Positions 1 through 9,143 of a stretch of DNA of 64,000 nucleotides are shown in pieces. The stretch spans positions 1-64,000 of the forward strand of contig JAUXPH010000066.1 of NCBI GenBank assembly GCA_030683995.1, written 5' to 3'. The notes beneath the pieces were generated by a model that ran no database searches, was not told the DNA's origin, and saw only the letters and a program-made list of their open reading frames with translations. The stretch comes from Lutibacter sp. GTDB taxonomy: Bacteria; Bacteroidota; Bacteroidia; Flavobacteriales; Flavobacteriaceae. The position numbers and the translations under genes are program-made. Each line of letters opens with the position of its first letter. Position 1 is the first letter of the stretch.

Positions 1-108
1 AAAATAAAAATCAGGTGGTCATTTTGTCCGATATAGACTTTTTTGTACGAATTGGCAACATAGATACTCCAGAGATAATGCATAGATAAAGCATATATAG
101 AGTATCAA

Positions 109-312
109 ATGAAAATAACAAGAACCTGCATATTCCCAAAAGACGTTCAGTGTATCACAGGAAGAAGCGAACGCTCCGGGCGCAGACTTTTACATGAAAT
201 CAGAATCGATTTTGGAAAGGATTCCCATCAATACTTAACATCAGAGGAATTTTCAGAATATTCAGGGATCAACATAAATGTTGTGAATGAATATTTACAA
301 AAAGTATCATAA
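109..312 (+). CDS. Small hypothetical protein (67 aa)
   Basis: A 67-residue basic, soluble protein with no signal peptide or membrane segment. It begins with ATG and reads MKITRTCIFPKDVQCITG, followed by an Arg-rich helix and a C-terminal part (residues 44-64) that looks like a short helix-turn-helix. I recognise the general shape from small conserved proteins in Flavobacteriia, often near accessory DNA, but no function is known to me. It stands alone, with a 716-base spacer downstream. It could be a DNA-binding accessory protein; that is inference from its charge and helices only. Confidence 0.6.
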   Translation: MKITRTCIFPKDVQCITGRSERSGRRLLHEIRIDFGKDSHQYLTSEEFSEYSGININVVNEYLQKVS

Positions 313-405
313 GATTTGATTGATTTTAATTCAATTTAATGATTTAAATTAGTACCTTTATAATTAGACAGAAAGTCAAATCTAATCAAAGTAAAACAAA
401 CGTAA

Positions 406-429
406 GGTCAACAAATCGGTCAACAAAAA
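406..429. repeat. Two tandem 12-mers
   Basis: The unit GGTCAACAAATC is followed directly by a second copy that differs at the last two positions. It lies in the leader part of the candidate small RNA. Too short to assign a role. Confidence 0.5.
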
Positions 430-505
430 TAACAAGGAGTCTGGGAAGCCAATTAAATAGCGGGTTTATTAAATTGGTCTGAATCCATTCGAGGTCACGA
501 AATAT

Positions 506-545
506 AAATGCAATTACTAGTTTCTGCGTAATTGCATTTTTTTAT
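506..545 (+). terminator. Rho-independent terminator
   Basis: Arms AAATGCAATTAC (506-517) and GTAATTGCATTT (528-539) are fully complementary, separated by ten bases and followed by a T-run. No annotated gene ends just upstream, which is what suggests a small RNA. Confidence 0.6.
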
Positions 546-773
546 TTATAAAAGCATTTGAAACTTAATACATCCTACAAGTATAACTTGGCCAGGTTAA
601 ACATCAAAATATCCTAACTTGTAATAATTCAAAATAATTCAACTATTTTTCAAATATGTGATAAAAGTCATTGAATTTACCATGTTTAAAAATTACTTTT
701 ACTTCATAGATTCATTACCTACTTTATTTAAGTAATGTTTTTGATTTTTTTAGTTAGTAGTAAAAAAAGAAGG

Positions 774-799
774 GACTGCCTGAAAAGGCAGTCTTTTTT
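774..799 (+). terminator. Rho-independent terminator
   Basis: Arms GACTGCC (774-780) and GGCAGTC (787-793) with a six-base loop and six T residues. The stem resembles those at 28487, 32379 and 43014. Confidence 0.7.
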
Positions 800-1028
800 C
801 AATTTAACAATGCCCAACTAAAATTACTTCATTTAAAACTTTTATCCCTTTTATAGTATTAAAACCACATTTTTATAATATTATGAATTTACGGCATCTA
901 TAAAAGCGAAAAGCACATTTCTTGCAATAGTGATTAAAATCTCAATTATTTTGTCCGGAAATTGAATATCTTTATATCATTAATAACCTCATTTTTTCAA
1001 AAATAATTTTAACCAAAAATGCAAAGCC

Positions 1029-1502
1029 TTGAAAGTAAAAGTAAATGACTCGCACGAATTTGAATTTAAAAATTCCGACATAGAAAGAATAGATTTGCTA
1101 AAGCGTTCAGCAGGATCATTTCATATCATCGAAAAGAACAAATCTTTTGCTGTGAAACTTGAAAAATCAGATTTTAACAATCGAGAATACGTGATAAACG
1201 TCAATGCAAACAACTATACAGTTAAAATCTCCAATGAAATAGACCAGCTTATTAAACAAATGGGATTTACCATTGGTTCTTCCATTAAAGCAAACAGCAT
1301 AAAAGCGCCAATGCCCGGTATTATTTTGAGCGTAAACGTTAAAGTTGGCCAAGAAGTAAAAGAAGGTGAAACCTTATTAATTTTAGAAGCGATGAAAATG
1401 GAAAATGCAATAGGTGCTCCAAAATCTGGCTTTATCAAATCAATTTATGCCAAAAGTGGCGAAACTGTCGATAAAGGAGCCCTCCTCATTGAAATGGCAT
1501 AA
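1029..1502 (+). CDS. accB: Biotin carboxyl carrier subunit of acyl-CoA carboxylase
   Basis: This 157-residue protein carries the biotin that shuttles CO2 between the biotin carboxylase and carboxyltransferase encoded next to it. The C-terminal biotinyl domain (about residues 90-157) contains EAMKMENA; Lys123 in AMKM is the expected biotinylated residue, and the hairpin strand PMPGIILSV precedes it. The N-terminal 80 residues match the beta-rich region of propionyl-CoA carboxylase-type carriers. The reading frame has only a TTG start (1029); an ATG at 1019 is out of frame by one base. accC begins 49 bases downstream, so it is the first gene of a three-gene operon. Confidence 0.9.
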   Translation: MKVKVNDSHEFEFKNSDIERIDLLKRSAGSFHIIEKNKSFAVKLEKSDFNNREYVINVNANNYTVKISNEIDQLIKQMGFTIGSSIKANSIKAPMPGIILSVNVKVGQEVKEGETLLILEAMKMENAIGAPKSGFIKSIYAKSGETVDKGALLIEMA

Positions 1503-1551
1503 TCCACAGCATTCCAGTTAATTATTTAAACGATCCAAACAAGTTAAAAAA

Positions 1552-2997
1552 ATGAAAATAATATTGGTGGCCAACAGAGGTGAAATCGCCATTAGGGTGA
1601 TGAAAACCGCGCGTAAAATGGGAATTAAAACTGTGGCGGTTTTTTCTGAAGCTGATAGAAACGCGCCCCATGTCCGATTCGCAGATGAAGCAATTTGTAT
1701 TGGCGAATCGCCTTCCAACAAGTCCTATCTTTCCATCGAAAAAATTATTGCTGCAGCCAAAAAATTGCATGTAGACGCCATTCATCCCGGTTATGGTTTT
1801 TTAAGTGAAAATGCCGATTTTGCTGAAAAAGTGGAGCAAAACAATATGATATTTATTGGCCCAAAATCAAGTGCCATCAGAATGATGGGAAGCAAATTGG
1901 CCGCAAAAGATGCTGTCAAAAATTACAATATTCCTATGGTTCCGGGAATTGACAAGTCGGTAACCGACCCTATAGAAGCTGCAAATATTGCAAGAGAGAT
2001 AGGTTTTCCCATTCTTATTAAAGCTTCCGCTGGCGGTGGCGGCAAAGGAATGCGCATTGTTGAAAATGAGGATGAAGTAGAAGAACAAATGAATCGTGCC
2101 ATTAGCGAAGCAACCTCTGCATTTGGTGACGGCTCTGTATTTATAGAGAAATATATTACGTCTCCAAGACATATTGAAATTCAGGTTTTGGCAGACAGCC
2201 ACGGAAATATTTTACACTTTTTTGAAAGAGAATGCAGCATCCAAAGACGCCATCAAAAAGTGATTGAAGAAGCGCCTTCTTCAATTTTAACACCCGAATT
2301 AAGAGCCAAAATGGGCAACGCAGCCATTAAAGTGGCAAAATCTTGCGATTATTTAGGCGCAGGAACCGTAGAATTTTTAGTGGATGAGCATTTAAACTTC
2401 TATTTTTTGGAAATGAATACGCGTTTGCAGGTTGAACATCCGGTAACTGAATTTATTACCGGCGTTGATTTGGTTGAGTTGCAAATTAAAATTGCGCGTG
2501 GCGAAGCCATTCCATTCAAACAAGAGGATTTAAAGATTAACGGTCATGCCTTGGAATTACGTGTTTATGCAGAAGACCCGATGAACGACTTTTTGCCAAG
2601 CGTCGGACATTTAAGCACCTATAAAATTCCGGTTGGTGATGGAATTAGGGTTGATAACGGATTTGAAGAAGGAATGGACATTCCTATTTATTATGATCCA
2701 ATGCTTTCAAAATTAATTACCTACGGAAAAACAAGAGAAGAAGCCATTCAATTGATGATTGATGCAATTGATGACTATAAAATTAAAGGCGTTTTTACCA
2801 CCTTGCCTTTTGGGAAATTTGTTTGTGAACACGAAGCTTTTAGGTCGGGCAAATTCAACACGCACTTCGTTAAAAATTATTATACCCCAAAACTTTTACA
2901 GGCAGGATTGGATGAAGAAGCAAAAATAGCCGCTTTGGTAGGTTTATCGTTGTATTTAGAAGATCAGAAAAAATTAAGAATTCCCATTTCCAATTAA
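1552..2997 (+). CDS. accC: Biotin carboxylase, acetyl/propionyl-CoA carboxylase alpha type
   Basis: A 481-residue ATP-grasp enzyme that carboxylates the biotin of the carrier subunit using ATP and bicarbonate. It starts MKIILVANRGEIAIRVMKTA, the standard N-terminal biotin carboxylase fold. The ATP-binding glycine loop SAGGGGKGMR lies at about residues 159-168, and the catalytic stretch EMNTRLQVEHPVTE is intact near residue 290. The length is normal for a stand-alone AccC, so carrier and carboxylase are separate chains rather than a fused PccA. Only 15 bases separate it from the carboxyltransferase, which supports one transcript. Confidence 0.96.
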   Translation: MKIILVANRGEIAIRVMKTARKMGIKTVAVFSEADRNAPHVRFADEAICIGESPSNKSYLSIEKIIAAAKKLHVDAIHPGYGFLSENADFAEKVEQNNMIFIGPKSSAIRMMGSKLAAKDAVKNYNIPMVPGIDKSVTDPIEAANIAREIGFPILIKASAGGGGKGMRIVENEDEVEEQMNRAISEATSAFGDGSVFIEKYITSPRHIEIQVLADSHGNILHFFERECSIQRRHQKVIEEAPSSILTPELRAKMGNAAIKVAKSCDYLGAGTVEFLVDEHLNFYFLEMNTRLQVEHPVTEFITGVDLVELQIKIARGEAIPFKQEDLKINGHALELRVYAEDPMNDFLPSVGHLSTYKIPVGDGIRVDNGFEEGMDIPIYYDPMLSKLITYGKTREEAIQLMIDAIDDYKIKGVFTTLPFGKFVCEHEAFRSGKFNTHFVKNYYTPKLLQAGLDEEAKIAALVGLSLYLEDQKKLRIPISN

Positions 2998-3012
2998 TCA
3001 TAAGATATTATT

Positions 3013-4554
3013 ATGAATTCAAAGTATGAAAATTTAGCAGAAAAAATTGCGCTGGCACATTTGGGAGGTGGTGAAATTCGTATAGAAAAACAACACGCCA
3101 AGAAAAAATTAACTGCAAGAGAACGCGTCCAATATTTATTGGATGAAGGATCTTTTGAAGAAATGGGTTTGCTTGTAACACACAGATCAACCGATTTTGG
3201 GATGGAAAAAGAACTCTATTTTGGTGATGGCGTTGTTACCGGATATGGCACCATAAACGGCAGACTGGTTTATGTATTTGCACAAGATTTTACGGTTTTT
3301 GGCGGAGCGCTCTCTGAAACGCACGCCGAAAAAATTTGTAAAATTATGGATCAGGCCGTAAAAGTTGGCGCGCCAATTATAGGTTTGAACGATTCCGGTG
3401 GAGCGAGAATACAAGAAGGCGTAAGATCATTGGGCGGTTATGCTGATATTTTTTTCAGAAATGTTCAGGCGTCGGGTGTTGTGCCGCAACTTTCAGCGAT
3501 TATGGGACCTTGTGCCGGCGGGGCAGTTTATTCTCCGGCGATGACCGATTTTACATTAATGGTTGAAAACACCAGTTATATGTTTGTCACCGGTCCGAAT
3601 GTAGTGAAAACAGTGACCAACGAATCTGTAACGGCCGAAGAACTTGGCGGCGCCAGTGCGCATTCCATAAAATCGGGGGTTACGCATATCACTTCGGCAA
3701 ATGACATTCAATGTTTAGAGGATGTAAAAACTTTGTTGAGCTATATGCCTCAAAATAATAAGGAAACCACCAAAAAATTACCTTTTGAATTGCAGGACGA
3801 AATAAGGATTTCGCTTGAAAATATCATTCCGGAAAATCCGCACAAGCCTTATGATATGCACCATGTGATTTCGGGCATCATCGATGAAGATTCTTTTTTC
3901 GAAATTCATAAAGATTTTGCTGAAAATATCATTGTGGGTTTTGCGCGTATTGCCGGAAGAAGTATTGGTATTGTTGCCAATCAGCCTATGGTTTTAGCCG
4001 GATGTTTGGATGTAAACAGTTCTATAAAAGGAGCGCGATTTACTCGTTTTTGCGATTGTTTCAATATTCCATTGTTGGTTTTGGTTGATGTTCCCGGATT
4101 TTTACCCGGAACGGACCAGGAGTGGAACGGCATTATAAAAAATGGCGCAAAATTATTGTATGCATTAAGTGAAGCAACCGTACCAAGAATTACCGTAATT
4201 ACTCGAAAAGCCTACGGTGGCGCTTATGATGTGATGAACTCCAAGCATATTGGCGCAGATATGAATTATGCGTGGCCAACTGCTGAAATTGCCGTAATGG
4301 GCGCAAAAGGCGCTGCAGAAATAATATTCAAAAATGAAATTATGGCTGCCGCAGACCCAGAAGCCAAATGGAAAGAAAGAGAAGCGGAATATGCCTATAA
4401 ATTTGAAGATCCTTACAGAGCAGCCAGACGAGGCTTTGTTGATGAAGTCATTTACCCGAAAGATACACGCAGAAAATTGATAAAAGCCTTCCAAATGCTT
4501 GAAGGCAAAGAAGTGGTCAGGCCAAACAGAAAACATGGAAACATTCCTTTATAA
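3013..4554 (+). CDS. pccB: Acyl-CoA (propionyl-CoA) carboxylase carboxyltransferase subunit beta
   Basis: A 513-residue carboxyltransferase of the propionyl/acetyl-CoA carboxylase beta family. It moves the carboxyl group from biotin to acyl-CoA, giving methylmalonyl-CoA or malonyl-CoA. Two crotonase-like halves are visible: the first with [11 protein letters not shown] and [12 protein letters not shown], the second with [12 protein letters not shown] and [10 protein letters not shown], which form the oxyanion holes. Substrate cannot be fixed from sequence alone. The length and motifs favour PccB, and an IcmF-type mutase is encoded 10 kb away. It is the last gene of the operon and is followed by a hairpin at 4575-4594. 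Confidence 0.93.
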   Translation: MNSKYENLAEKIALAHLGGGEIRIEKQHAKKKLTARERVQYLLDEGSFEEMGLLVTHRSTDFGMEKELYFGDGVVTGYGTINGRLVYVFAQDFTVFGGALSETHAEKICKIMDQAVKVGAPIIGLNDSGGARIQEGVRSLGGYADIFFRNVQASGVVPQLSAIMGPCAGGAVYSPAMTDFTLMVENTSYMFVTGPNVVKTVTNESVTAEELGGASAHSIKSGVTHITSANDIQCLEDVKTLLSYMPQNNKETTKKLPFELQDEIRISLENIIPENPHKPYDMHHVISGIIDEDSFFEIHKDFAENIIVGFARIAGRSIGIVANQPMVLAGCLDVNSSIKGARFTRFCDCFNIPLLVLVDVPGFLPGTDQEWNGIIKNGAKLLYALSEATVPRITVITRKAYGGAYDVMNSKHIGADMNYAWPTAEIAVMGAKGAAEIIFKNEIMAAADPEAKWKEREAEYAYKFEDPYRAARRGFVDEVIYPKDTRRKLIKAFQMLEGKEVVRPNRKHGNIPL

Positions 4555-4574
4555 GAAATTGATTAAATAAAAAA

Positions 4575-4594
4575 ATCCCGAAAATATTCGGGAT
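4575..4594. terminator. Bidirectional terminator between pccB and clpS
   Basis: Arms ATCCCGAA and TTCGGGAT with a four-base loop, A-rich on the left and T-rich on the right. It can serve both the rightward carboxylase operon and the leftward clpS unit. Confidence 0.8.
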
Positions 4595-4627
4595 TTTTAG
4601 TTTATTTTCTTCTTTAAGCTGAAGTAT

Positions 4628-4903
4628 CTATATGATTTCAGCCGACAATCCTCTTGTTAAAAGTTGTGTGCAACGTGGTTTTAATTCGTCATATTCTCCT
4701 GTTTTTACGGCACATTTTCCTTTATAATGTACCAACAAGGCACATTGTTCCGCTTGTTCCGCGGTATGGTCACAGATTTCTATCAAACAGTCAATCACAA
4801 AATCGAAGGTGTTAACGTCATCATTAAATAAAATGATCTCATGCAAATTGACTTCTTTTTCAAGTACGTCAACATCTTCCTGTATTTTTCTTTTTGTGCT
4901 CAT
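4628..4903 (-). CDS. clpS: ATP-dependent Clp protease adaptor ClpS
   Basis: A 91-residue cytoplasmic adaptor that delivers N-degron substrates to ClpA-type unfoldases. The ClpS core is clear: ILFNDDVNTFDFVIDCL (substrate pocket with the Asn-Asp-Asp turn), then HTAEQAEQCALLVHYKGKC with the conserved His. It is the last gene of the leftward tpiA-prmA-clpS unit, 16 bases after prmA. Length is normal for the family. Confidence 0.95.
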   Translation of the reverse strand: MSTKRKIQEDVDVLEKEVNLHEIILFNDDVNTFDFVIDCLIEICDHTAEQAEQCALLVHYKGKCAVKTGEYDELKPRCTQLLTRGLSAEII

Positions 4904-4919
4904 ACTGCAAAAATAATCA

Positions 4920-5753
4920 TTATTTTACATACTTCAAAGCAACCCAGTTGTTGCGTTCAATTTGTTTGTCCAGTTTCAAACCATATTTTGAAACTTCCGC
5001 ATCAATAACCGGAATGTCTTCTTTATAAAAGCCACTCAACAAAATCACGCCATTTTCACCCAAACAATCGGCATAAATATGCATATCACTCAACAAAATA
5101 TTTCTGTTGATGTTGGCAATAATCACCTCATATTTTTTGTCTTTCAACAAAGATGCATCGCCTTCATAAACAGCTATGTGTTTGCAATGATTGCGTTCCA
5201 CATTTTCCAAAGAATTTTGATAACACCAGTTGTCAATATCAATTGCATCAATGGGTTTTGCGCCTTTCATTTCGGCAAATATTGCCAAAATTCCTGTACC
5301 GCAACCCATATCCAGCACTTTTTTACCTGCAACATTTAAGTCCAGCAAATGCTGAACCATCATATGCGTAGTTTCGTGATGGCCAGTTCCAAAACTCATT
5401 TTTGGCTCAATAACAATGTCATATTTCAAGTTGGGATTTTCGTGAAATGGCGCTCTGATGCTCGCCAAACCATCAACCTGAATTGGATTGAAGTTTTTTT
5501 CCCATTCAATATTCCAATTGGTTTGTTCAATTTCTCTCATTTCAAAAGAAATCTGAAATTCTCCAGATTTTAGCACATAAATATCATCTAAAACCTGCGC
5601 ATTCCAATCGTTTTTCTGGATAAAAGCTTCAACGCCCTCATCATTTTCAACAAAACTTTCAAAACCAACTTCACCCAATTCCGCAATTAAAATTTCAGTT
5701 GCAGGTTCTTTCGGACTCACTTTAAAAGTATATGAAATATAAATATTGTCCAT
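4920..5753 (-). CDS. prmA: Ribosomal protein L11 methyltransferase
   Basis: A 277-residue SAM-dependent methyltransferase that modifies ribosomal protein L11. The N-terminal substrate-recognition domain (about 1-90) precedes the PrmA signature EPKMSFGTGHHETT (116-129). The SAM-binding motif VLDMGCGTGILA follows at about 146-157, then NINRNILL as the catalytic-side motif. Its ATG overlaps the tpiA stop codon by one base, a sign of translational coupling. Confidence 0.95.
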   Translation of the reverse strand: MDNIYISYTFKVSPKEPATEILIAELGEVGFESFVENDEGVEAFIQKNDWNAQVLDDIYVLKSGEFQISFEMREIEQTNWNIEWEKNFNPIQVDGLASIRAPFHENPNLKYDIVIEPKMSFGTGHHETTHMMVQHLLDLNVAGKKVLDMGCGTGILAIFAEMKGAKPIDAIDIDNWCYQNSLENVERNHCKHIAVYEGDASLLKDKKYEVIIANINRNILLSDMHIYADCLGENGVILLSGFYKEDIPVIDAEVSKYGLKLDKQIERNNWVALKYVK

Positions 5754-6511
5754 TAAATTGCTTCAATTATTGCTTTAAAGTCTTCAATATTCAATGCTGC
5801 ACCACCAATTAAACCGCCATCAACATCTGGTTTTGAGAAAATTTCTTGGGCATTTGAAGGTTTTACGCTTCCGCCATATAAAATAGAAACGTTTCCTGCC
5901 ACATCATTTCCATATTTATCCCCAACAATTTTTCTGATAAAAGCGTGCATTTCCTGCGCTTGTTCAGGCGAAGCCGTTTCGCCGGTTCCAATGGCCCAAA
6001 CTGGCTCATAAGCCAAAATAATATTTTTCCAAGCGGCAGACTCTAAATGAAACAAGCCATTTTTAATTTGGCTTTCAACCACTTTAAAATGATTTCCCGC
6101 TTTTCTGTCGGCCAAAACCTCTCCAAAACAAAAAATGATTTCCATTTTATTTGCCAAAGCCGCATCCACTTTTTTAGCCAATAACTCATCAGTTTCCCCA
6201 AAATATTCTCTGCGTTCCGAATGACCTAAAATCACAATATGAACGCCAACAGATTTCAACATTGATGCAGAAATTTCGCCTGTAAAAGCACCGCTTTTTT
6301 CAAAATGCATGTTTTGCGCTGCAACTTCCACTTTGGTTCCTTTGGCTTTGCTCGCCACTTTTTGAAGATTCACAAAGGTTGGCGCAACAATAACTCTTGT
6401 GTTTTCAAGAGATCGTTTTTTGATACTTTTTGCGATTTTTTTAACCAACGATTTAGATTCATCCAAATCGTTATTCATTTTCCAGTTTCCGGCTACTATT
6501 TTTGCTCTCAT
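5753..6511 (-). CDS. tpiA: Triosephosphate isomerase
   Basis: A 252-residue glycolytic/gluconeogenic enzyme interconverting dihydroxyacetone phosphate and glyceraldehyde 3-phosphate. Catalytic residues are in place: Lys11 in GNWKMN, His97 in LGHSERR and Glu169 in AYEPVWAIGTG. The phosphate-gripping GGSV and GGAAL loops are near the C-terminus. It is the first gene of the tpiA-prmA-clpS unit. A TAAATTTG promoter element sits 29 bases upstream. Confidence 0.97.
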   Translation of the reverse strand: MRAKIVAGNWKMNNDLDESKSLVKKIAKSIKKRSLENTRVIVAPTFVNLQKVASKAKGTKVEVAAQNMHFEKSGAFTGEISASMLKSVGVHIVILGHSERREYFGETDELLAKKVDAALANKMEIIFCFGEVLADRKAGNHFKVVESQIKNGLFHLESAAWKNIILAYEPVWAIGTGETASPEQAQEMHAFIRKIVGDKYGNDVAGNVSILYGGSVKPSNAQEIFSKPDVDGGLIGGAALNIEDFKAIIEAI

Positions 6512-6539
6512 ATTTTTGTTTTTTATTCTTTTTTAACGA

Positions 6540-6547
6540 CAAATTTA
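6540..6547 (-). promoter_or_regulatory. -7 promoter element for tpiA
   Basis: TAAATTTG on the minus strand matches TAnnTTTG, 29 bases before the tpiA ATG. No clear -33 TTG at standard spacing was seen. Confidence 0.5.
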
Positions 6548-6613
6548 ATCATTATTAAATTCCTTAAAAAAATTCAATTCACTATTGTACGAATTCGTTT
6601 TCGTATAGTTGAC

Positions 6614-7690
6614 TTATTTCAACCTTATTTTTGGATCCAGCAATCCGTAACTAATATCCACCAAAATATTGATAATGATAAACATGGTGGCAATTACCAA
6701 AACACTTCCCATAATAATAGGCAAATCCAAGGTGTTTAATGCATTCACAATTTCTTTTCCCAATCCGTTCCAGTTAAAAATATATTCAACAAAAACAGCG
6801 CCCGCCAACATAGAGGCAAACCATCCCGAAACCGCAGTAACAACAGGATTTAATGAATTTTTTAATGCGTGAGTTTTGATGATTTTATAGGTTGAAAGCC
6901 CTTTTGCCCGAGCGGTTCTTATATAATCCTGACTCAATACTTCGAGTAACGAATTTCGCATCAGCTGTATCACCACTGCCAAAGGCCTGATTCCCAATAC
7001 GATTGCCGGCAATAATAAATTTTTCCACTGAATGTAGGTGTTTTCGCCAAAATCGTCAACTTCATACAAACTGCCAGTCATATTTAAATTGGTGTACTTG
7101 TGTAAAACAAATCCGAAAAACCAGGCAAATAAAATGGCTGCAAAAAACGAAGGAACGCTCATTCCCAATGTGCTCAGTATCGAAATCATCCTGTCGAAAA
7201 AAGTATCTTTATACAAAGCCGAAAGTATTCCGAAAAAAATGCCGGTGATAATGGCAATCACAATGGCAGAAACCGCTAAAACAGCTGTGTTTGGCATTGT
7301 TTCCGCAATCACTTCCGTAACATTTTTATCGTTTTTTTGAAACGATTTCCGCAGATAAGGAAACTTTATGACAACATTTTTTTCACCTGCGGAAAACAGT
7401 TTTGCATAAGTATATTTTTCTGCAGATAAATAAGTGTAGTTTAAAGGATTGGAACTGTGAATAGAAATGGGTGACAAATCGTTCAAATAATATAAATATT
7501 GGGTAGTTAAAGGTTTGTCAAATCCATATTTGACACGAATATTTTGAAGCTGCTCAGCATCCTCCCGCTGGTCTAACATCATTCGTGCAGGATCGCCGGG
7601 CAACACATTAAAAAGAAAAAATATGACGGTAATTACGCCAAACAGCGTAAGAAATCCATAAAATATTTTATTTAAAATATAACTAAACAA
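6614..7690 (-). CDS. DppB/OppB-type ABC transporter permease
   Basis: A 358-residue inner-membrane permease of the peptide/nickel ABC importer family. It opens with a first transmembrane helix and the sequence FNVLPGDPARMML, typical of DppB. A periplasmic segment of about 90 residues follows, then about five more membrane helices. The coupling (EAA) loop reads DYIRTARAKGLS, near residue 250. No DppC, ATPase or binding-protein gene lies beside it, so the remaining subunits must be encoded elsewhere. The substrate is unknown; peptides are the usual guess for the family. Confidence 0.88.
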   Translation of the reverse strand: MFSYILNKIFYGFLTLFGVITVIFFLFNVLPGDPARMMLDQREDAEQLQNIRVKYGFDKPLTTQYLYYLNDLSPISIHSSNPLNYTYLSAEKYTYAKLFSAGEKNVVIKFPYLRKSFQKNDKNVTEVIAETMPNTAVLAVSAIVIAIITGIFFGILSALYKDTFFDRMISILSTLGMSVPSFFAAILFAWFFGFVLHKYTNLNMTGSLYEVDDFGENTYIQWKNLLLPAIVLGIRPLAVVIQLMRNSLLEVLSQDYIRTARAKGLSTYKIIKTHALKNSLNPVVTAVSGWFASMLAGAVFVEYIFNWNGLGKEIVNALNTLDLPIIMGSVLVIATMFIIINILVDISYGLLDPKIRLK

Positions 7691-7736
7691 GGTGCTTTAT
7701 TTGGTTAACAAAGATAACTTAAAGTATTAAAATTAC

Positions 7737-7744
7737 TACTTTTG
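7737..7744 (+). promoter_or_regulatory. -7 promoter element for pyrF
   Basis: TACTTTTG fits TAnnTTTG and lies 21 bases before the pyrF ATG at 7766. It overlaps an in-frame TTG at 7742, so that TTG cannot be the translation start. Confidence 0.55.
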
Positions 7745-7765
7745 TTAAATTCTTTATTTGAACCT

Positions 7766-8581
7766 ATGAACAAACAAGCGCTTATTGCACAAATTCAACA
7801 AAAAAAATCATTTTTATGCATTGGATTGGATGTTGATTTGGATAAAATCCCAACGCATTTATTGGCAGAGGAGGATCCTATTTTTGAATTTAACAAACAA
7901 ATTATTGACGCCACGCATCATTTGGCGGTTGCCTATAAACCAAACACCGCTTTTTATGAAGCTTACGGATTGAAAGGCTGGGCGGCGCTGGGAAAAACCA
8001 TCGATTATCTCAATGCTAATTATCCTGAAATTTTCACCATTGCCGATGCAAAACGCGGCGATATTGGCAATACCTCAACCATGTATGCAAAAGCTTTTTT
8101 TGAGGATTTAAATTTTGATTCGGTAACGGTTGCGCCTTATATGGGAAGTGATTCTGTAGAACCTTTTTTGGCTTTTAAAAATAAAACCACGATACTTTTG
8201 GCATTGACTTCAAACAAAGGCGGACTCGATTTTCAGGGATTGAAAATTAACGGAAATGAGCTGTATAAAGAAGTGCTGAAAACGGCACTGACCTGGAAAA
8301 ATTCGGAAAATTTAATGTTTGTGGTTGGCGCCACAAAACCGGAATATTTTGAGGAAATCAGAAAAATTGTGCCGAATCATTTTTTATTGGTTCCCGGTAT
8401 TGGCGCTCAAGGCGGAAACCTGCAGGAAGTTTGCAAATACGGACTCAATAAAGATTGTGGCTTGCTGGCGAATTCGGCAAGAAGCATTATTTATGCCAGC
8501 AACGGCTTGGATTTCGCAAAAGCAGCACAAGTGGAAGCTTTAAAATTACAGCAGGAAATGGCTTTGATTTTAAGCAAATAG
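7766..8581 (+). CDS. pyrF: Orotidine 5'-phosphate decarboxylase (type 2)
   Basis: A 271-residue enzyme for the last step of UMP synthesis. The signature [10 protein letters not shown] (residues 94-103) supplies the catalytic Lys96 and Asp99. [14 protein letters not shown] near the N-terminus and VPGIGAQGG near the C-terminus complete the barrel. Length and spacing are those of the longer type-2 PyrF group. I chose the ATG at 7766 over an in-frame TTG at 7742 because a promoter -7 element overlaps that TTG. The gene is transcribed away from the permease and probably heads a short unit with the GNAT gene. Confidence 0.94.
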   Translation: MNKQALIAQIQQKKSFLCIGLDVDLDKIPTHLLAEEDPIFEFNKQIIDATHHLAVAYKPNTAFYEAYGLKGWAALGKTIDYLNANYPEIFTIADAKRGDIGNTSTMYAKAFFEDLNFDSVTVAPYMGSDSVEPFLAFKNKTTILLALTSNKGGLDFQGLKINGNELYKEVLKTALTWKNSENLMFVVGATKPEYFEEIRKIVPNHFLLVPGIGAQGGNLQEVCKYGLNKDCGLLANSARSIIYASNGLDFAKAAQVEALKLQQEMALILSK

Positions 8582-8618
8582 TTTGGGGCATAATAAAAAA
8601 GCATTCATCAGAAAAAAA

Positions 8619-9140
8619 ATGGATAAAACGAAATTTAAAATTAGACCTTGGGAAATGTCTGACATAGACAGCTTGGTGAAATATGCAAACAATTGGAATG
8701 TTGCAAAACATATGACTGACAAATTCCCGCATCCCTATACAGAAAATAACGGGAAAGCATTTATTGAATTTGCAACCAAAGACTTCCCTATTCATCTTTT
8801 TGCAATAGACATTGACGGTAAAGCAATTGGTGGTATAGGAATCCATCCTCAAGAAGATATCCATAGAAATAATGCAGAACTTGGTTATTGGTTGGCTGAA
8901 CCATTTTGGGGACAGGGAATTATCAGTGAGGCCATAAAACAAACGGTTGACTTTGCCTTTACTACTTATGACATTAACCGAGTATTTGCCATACCATTTG
9001 GGACAAATATTGCTTCACAAAAAGTTTTAGCAAAGAACAATTTTATTTTGGAAGGAAAATTTGACAAAGTTCTTATAAAGAATGGCGAATTGTTAGATGA
9101 GCTAATTTATGCAATCAGACGTGAAAATTGGAGAAAATAA
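8619..9140 (+). CDS. GNAT acetyltransferase, RimJ/RimL-like
   Basis: A 173-residue GNAT-family acetyltransferase. The N-terminal FKIRPWEMSDIDSLVKYANN and the central YWLAEPFWGQGIISEAIKQ, which binds acetyl-CoA, are typical of RimJ/RimL-like proteins. The tail FALPFGTN-like segment (here FAIPFGTNIASQKVLAKNNF) also fits. The acceptor, an N-terminal amine or small molecule, cannot be told from sequence. ATG at 8619 is used; the frame extends to a TTG just after pyrF, but the domain starts at MDKTKFKIRPW. It ends four bases before the next gene. Confidence 0.88.
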   Translation: MDKTKFKIRPWEMSDIDSLVKYANNWNVAKHMTDKFPHPYTENNGKAFIEFATKDFPIHLFAIDIDGKAIGGIGIHPQEDIHRNNAELGYWLAEPFWGQGIISEAIKQTVDFAFTTYDINRVFAIPFGTNIASQKVLAKNNFILEGKFDKVLIKNGELLDELIYAIRRENWRK

Positions 9141-9143
9141 ATA

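Larger units (their letters stand above)
367..545 (+). ncRNA. Candidate small RNA ending in a strong hairpin
   Basis: The segment begins about seven bases after a -7-like TACCTTTA (353-360) and ends at a 12-bp stem followed by a T-run. Between them the sequence is non-coding in all frames I checked and less AT-rich than its surroundings (430-500), with a CCAATT...AATTGG stem around 450-479. A small regulatory RNA is possible. No RNA family is recognised. Confidence 0.25.
313..1028. other. Long spacer with two terminator hairpins
   Basis: No convincing gene lies in this 716-base AT-rich spacer. It contains a TACCTTTA element (353-360, close to the -7 form TAnnTTTG), a tandem 12-mer (406-429), a less AT-rich stretch at 430-500 with a CCAATT/AATTGG stem, a terminator-like hairpin at 506-545 and a second one at 774-799. 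A 17-codon reading frame at 680-733 has no visible start signal. The layout would fit one or two small transcripts. Confidence 0.5.

Noticed and set aside
466-500. tRNA-like 3' end (GGTCTGAATCC)
   Set aside because: The T-loop is wrong (CTGAATC), the T-stem does not pair and no anticodon arm lies upstream.
680-733. 17-codon frame MFKNYFYFIDSLPTLFK
   Set aside because: No promoter or start signal, AT-rich chance frame; kept only as a remark in the spacer entry.
4165-4536. 123-codon frame antisense to pccB
   Set aside because: A shadow frame in a highly conserved carboxyltransferase region.
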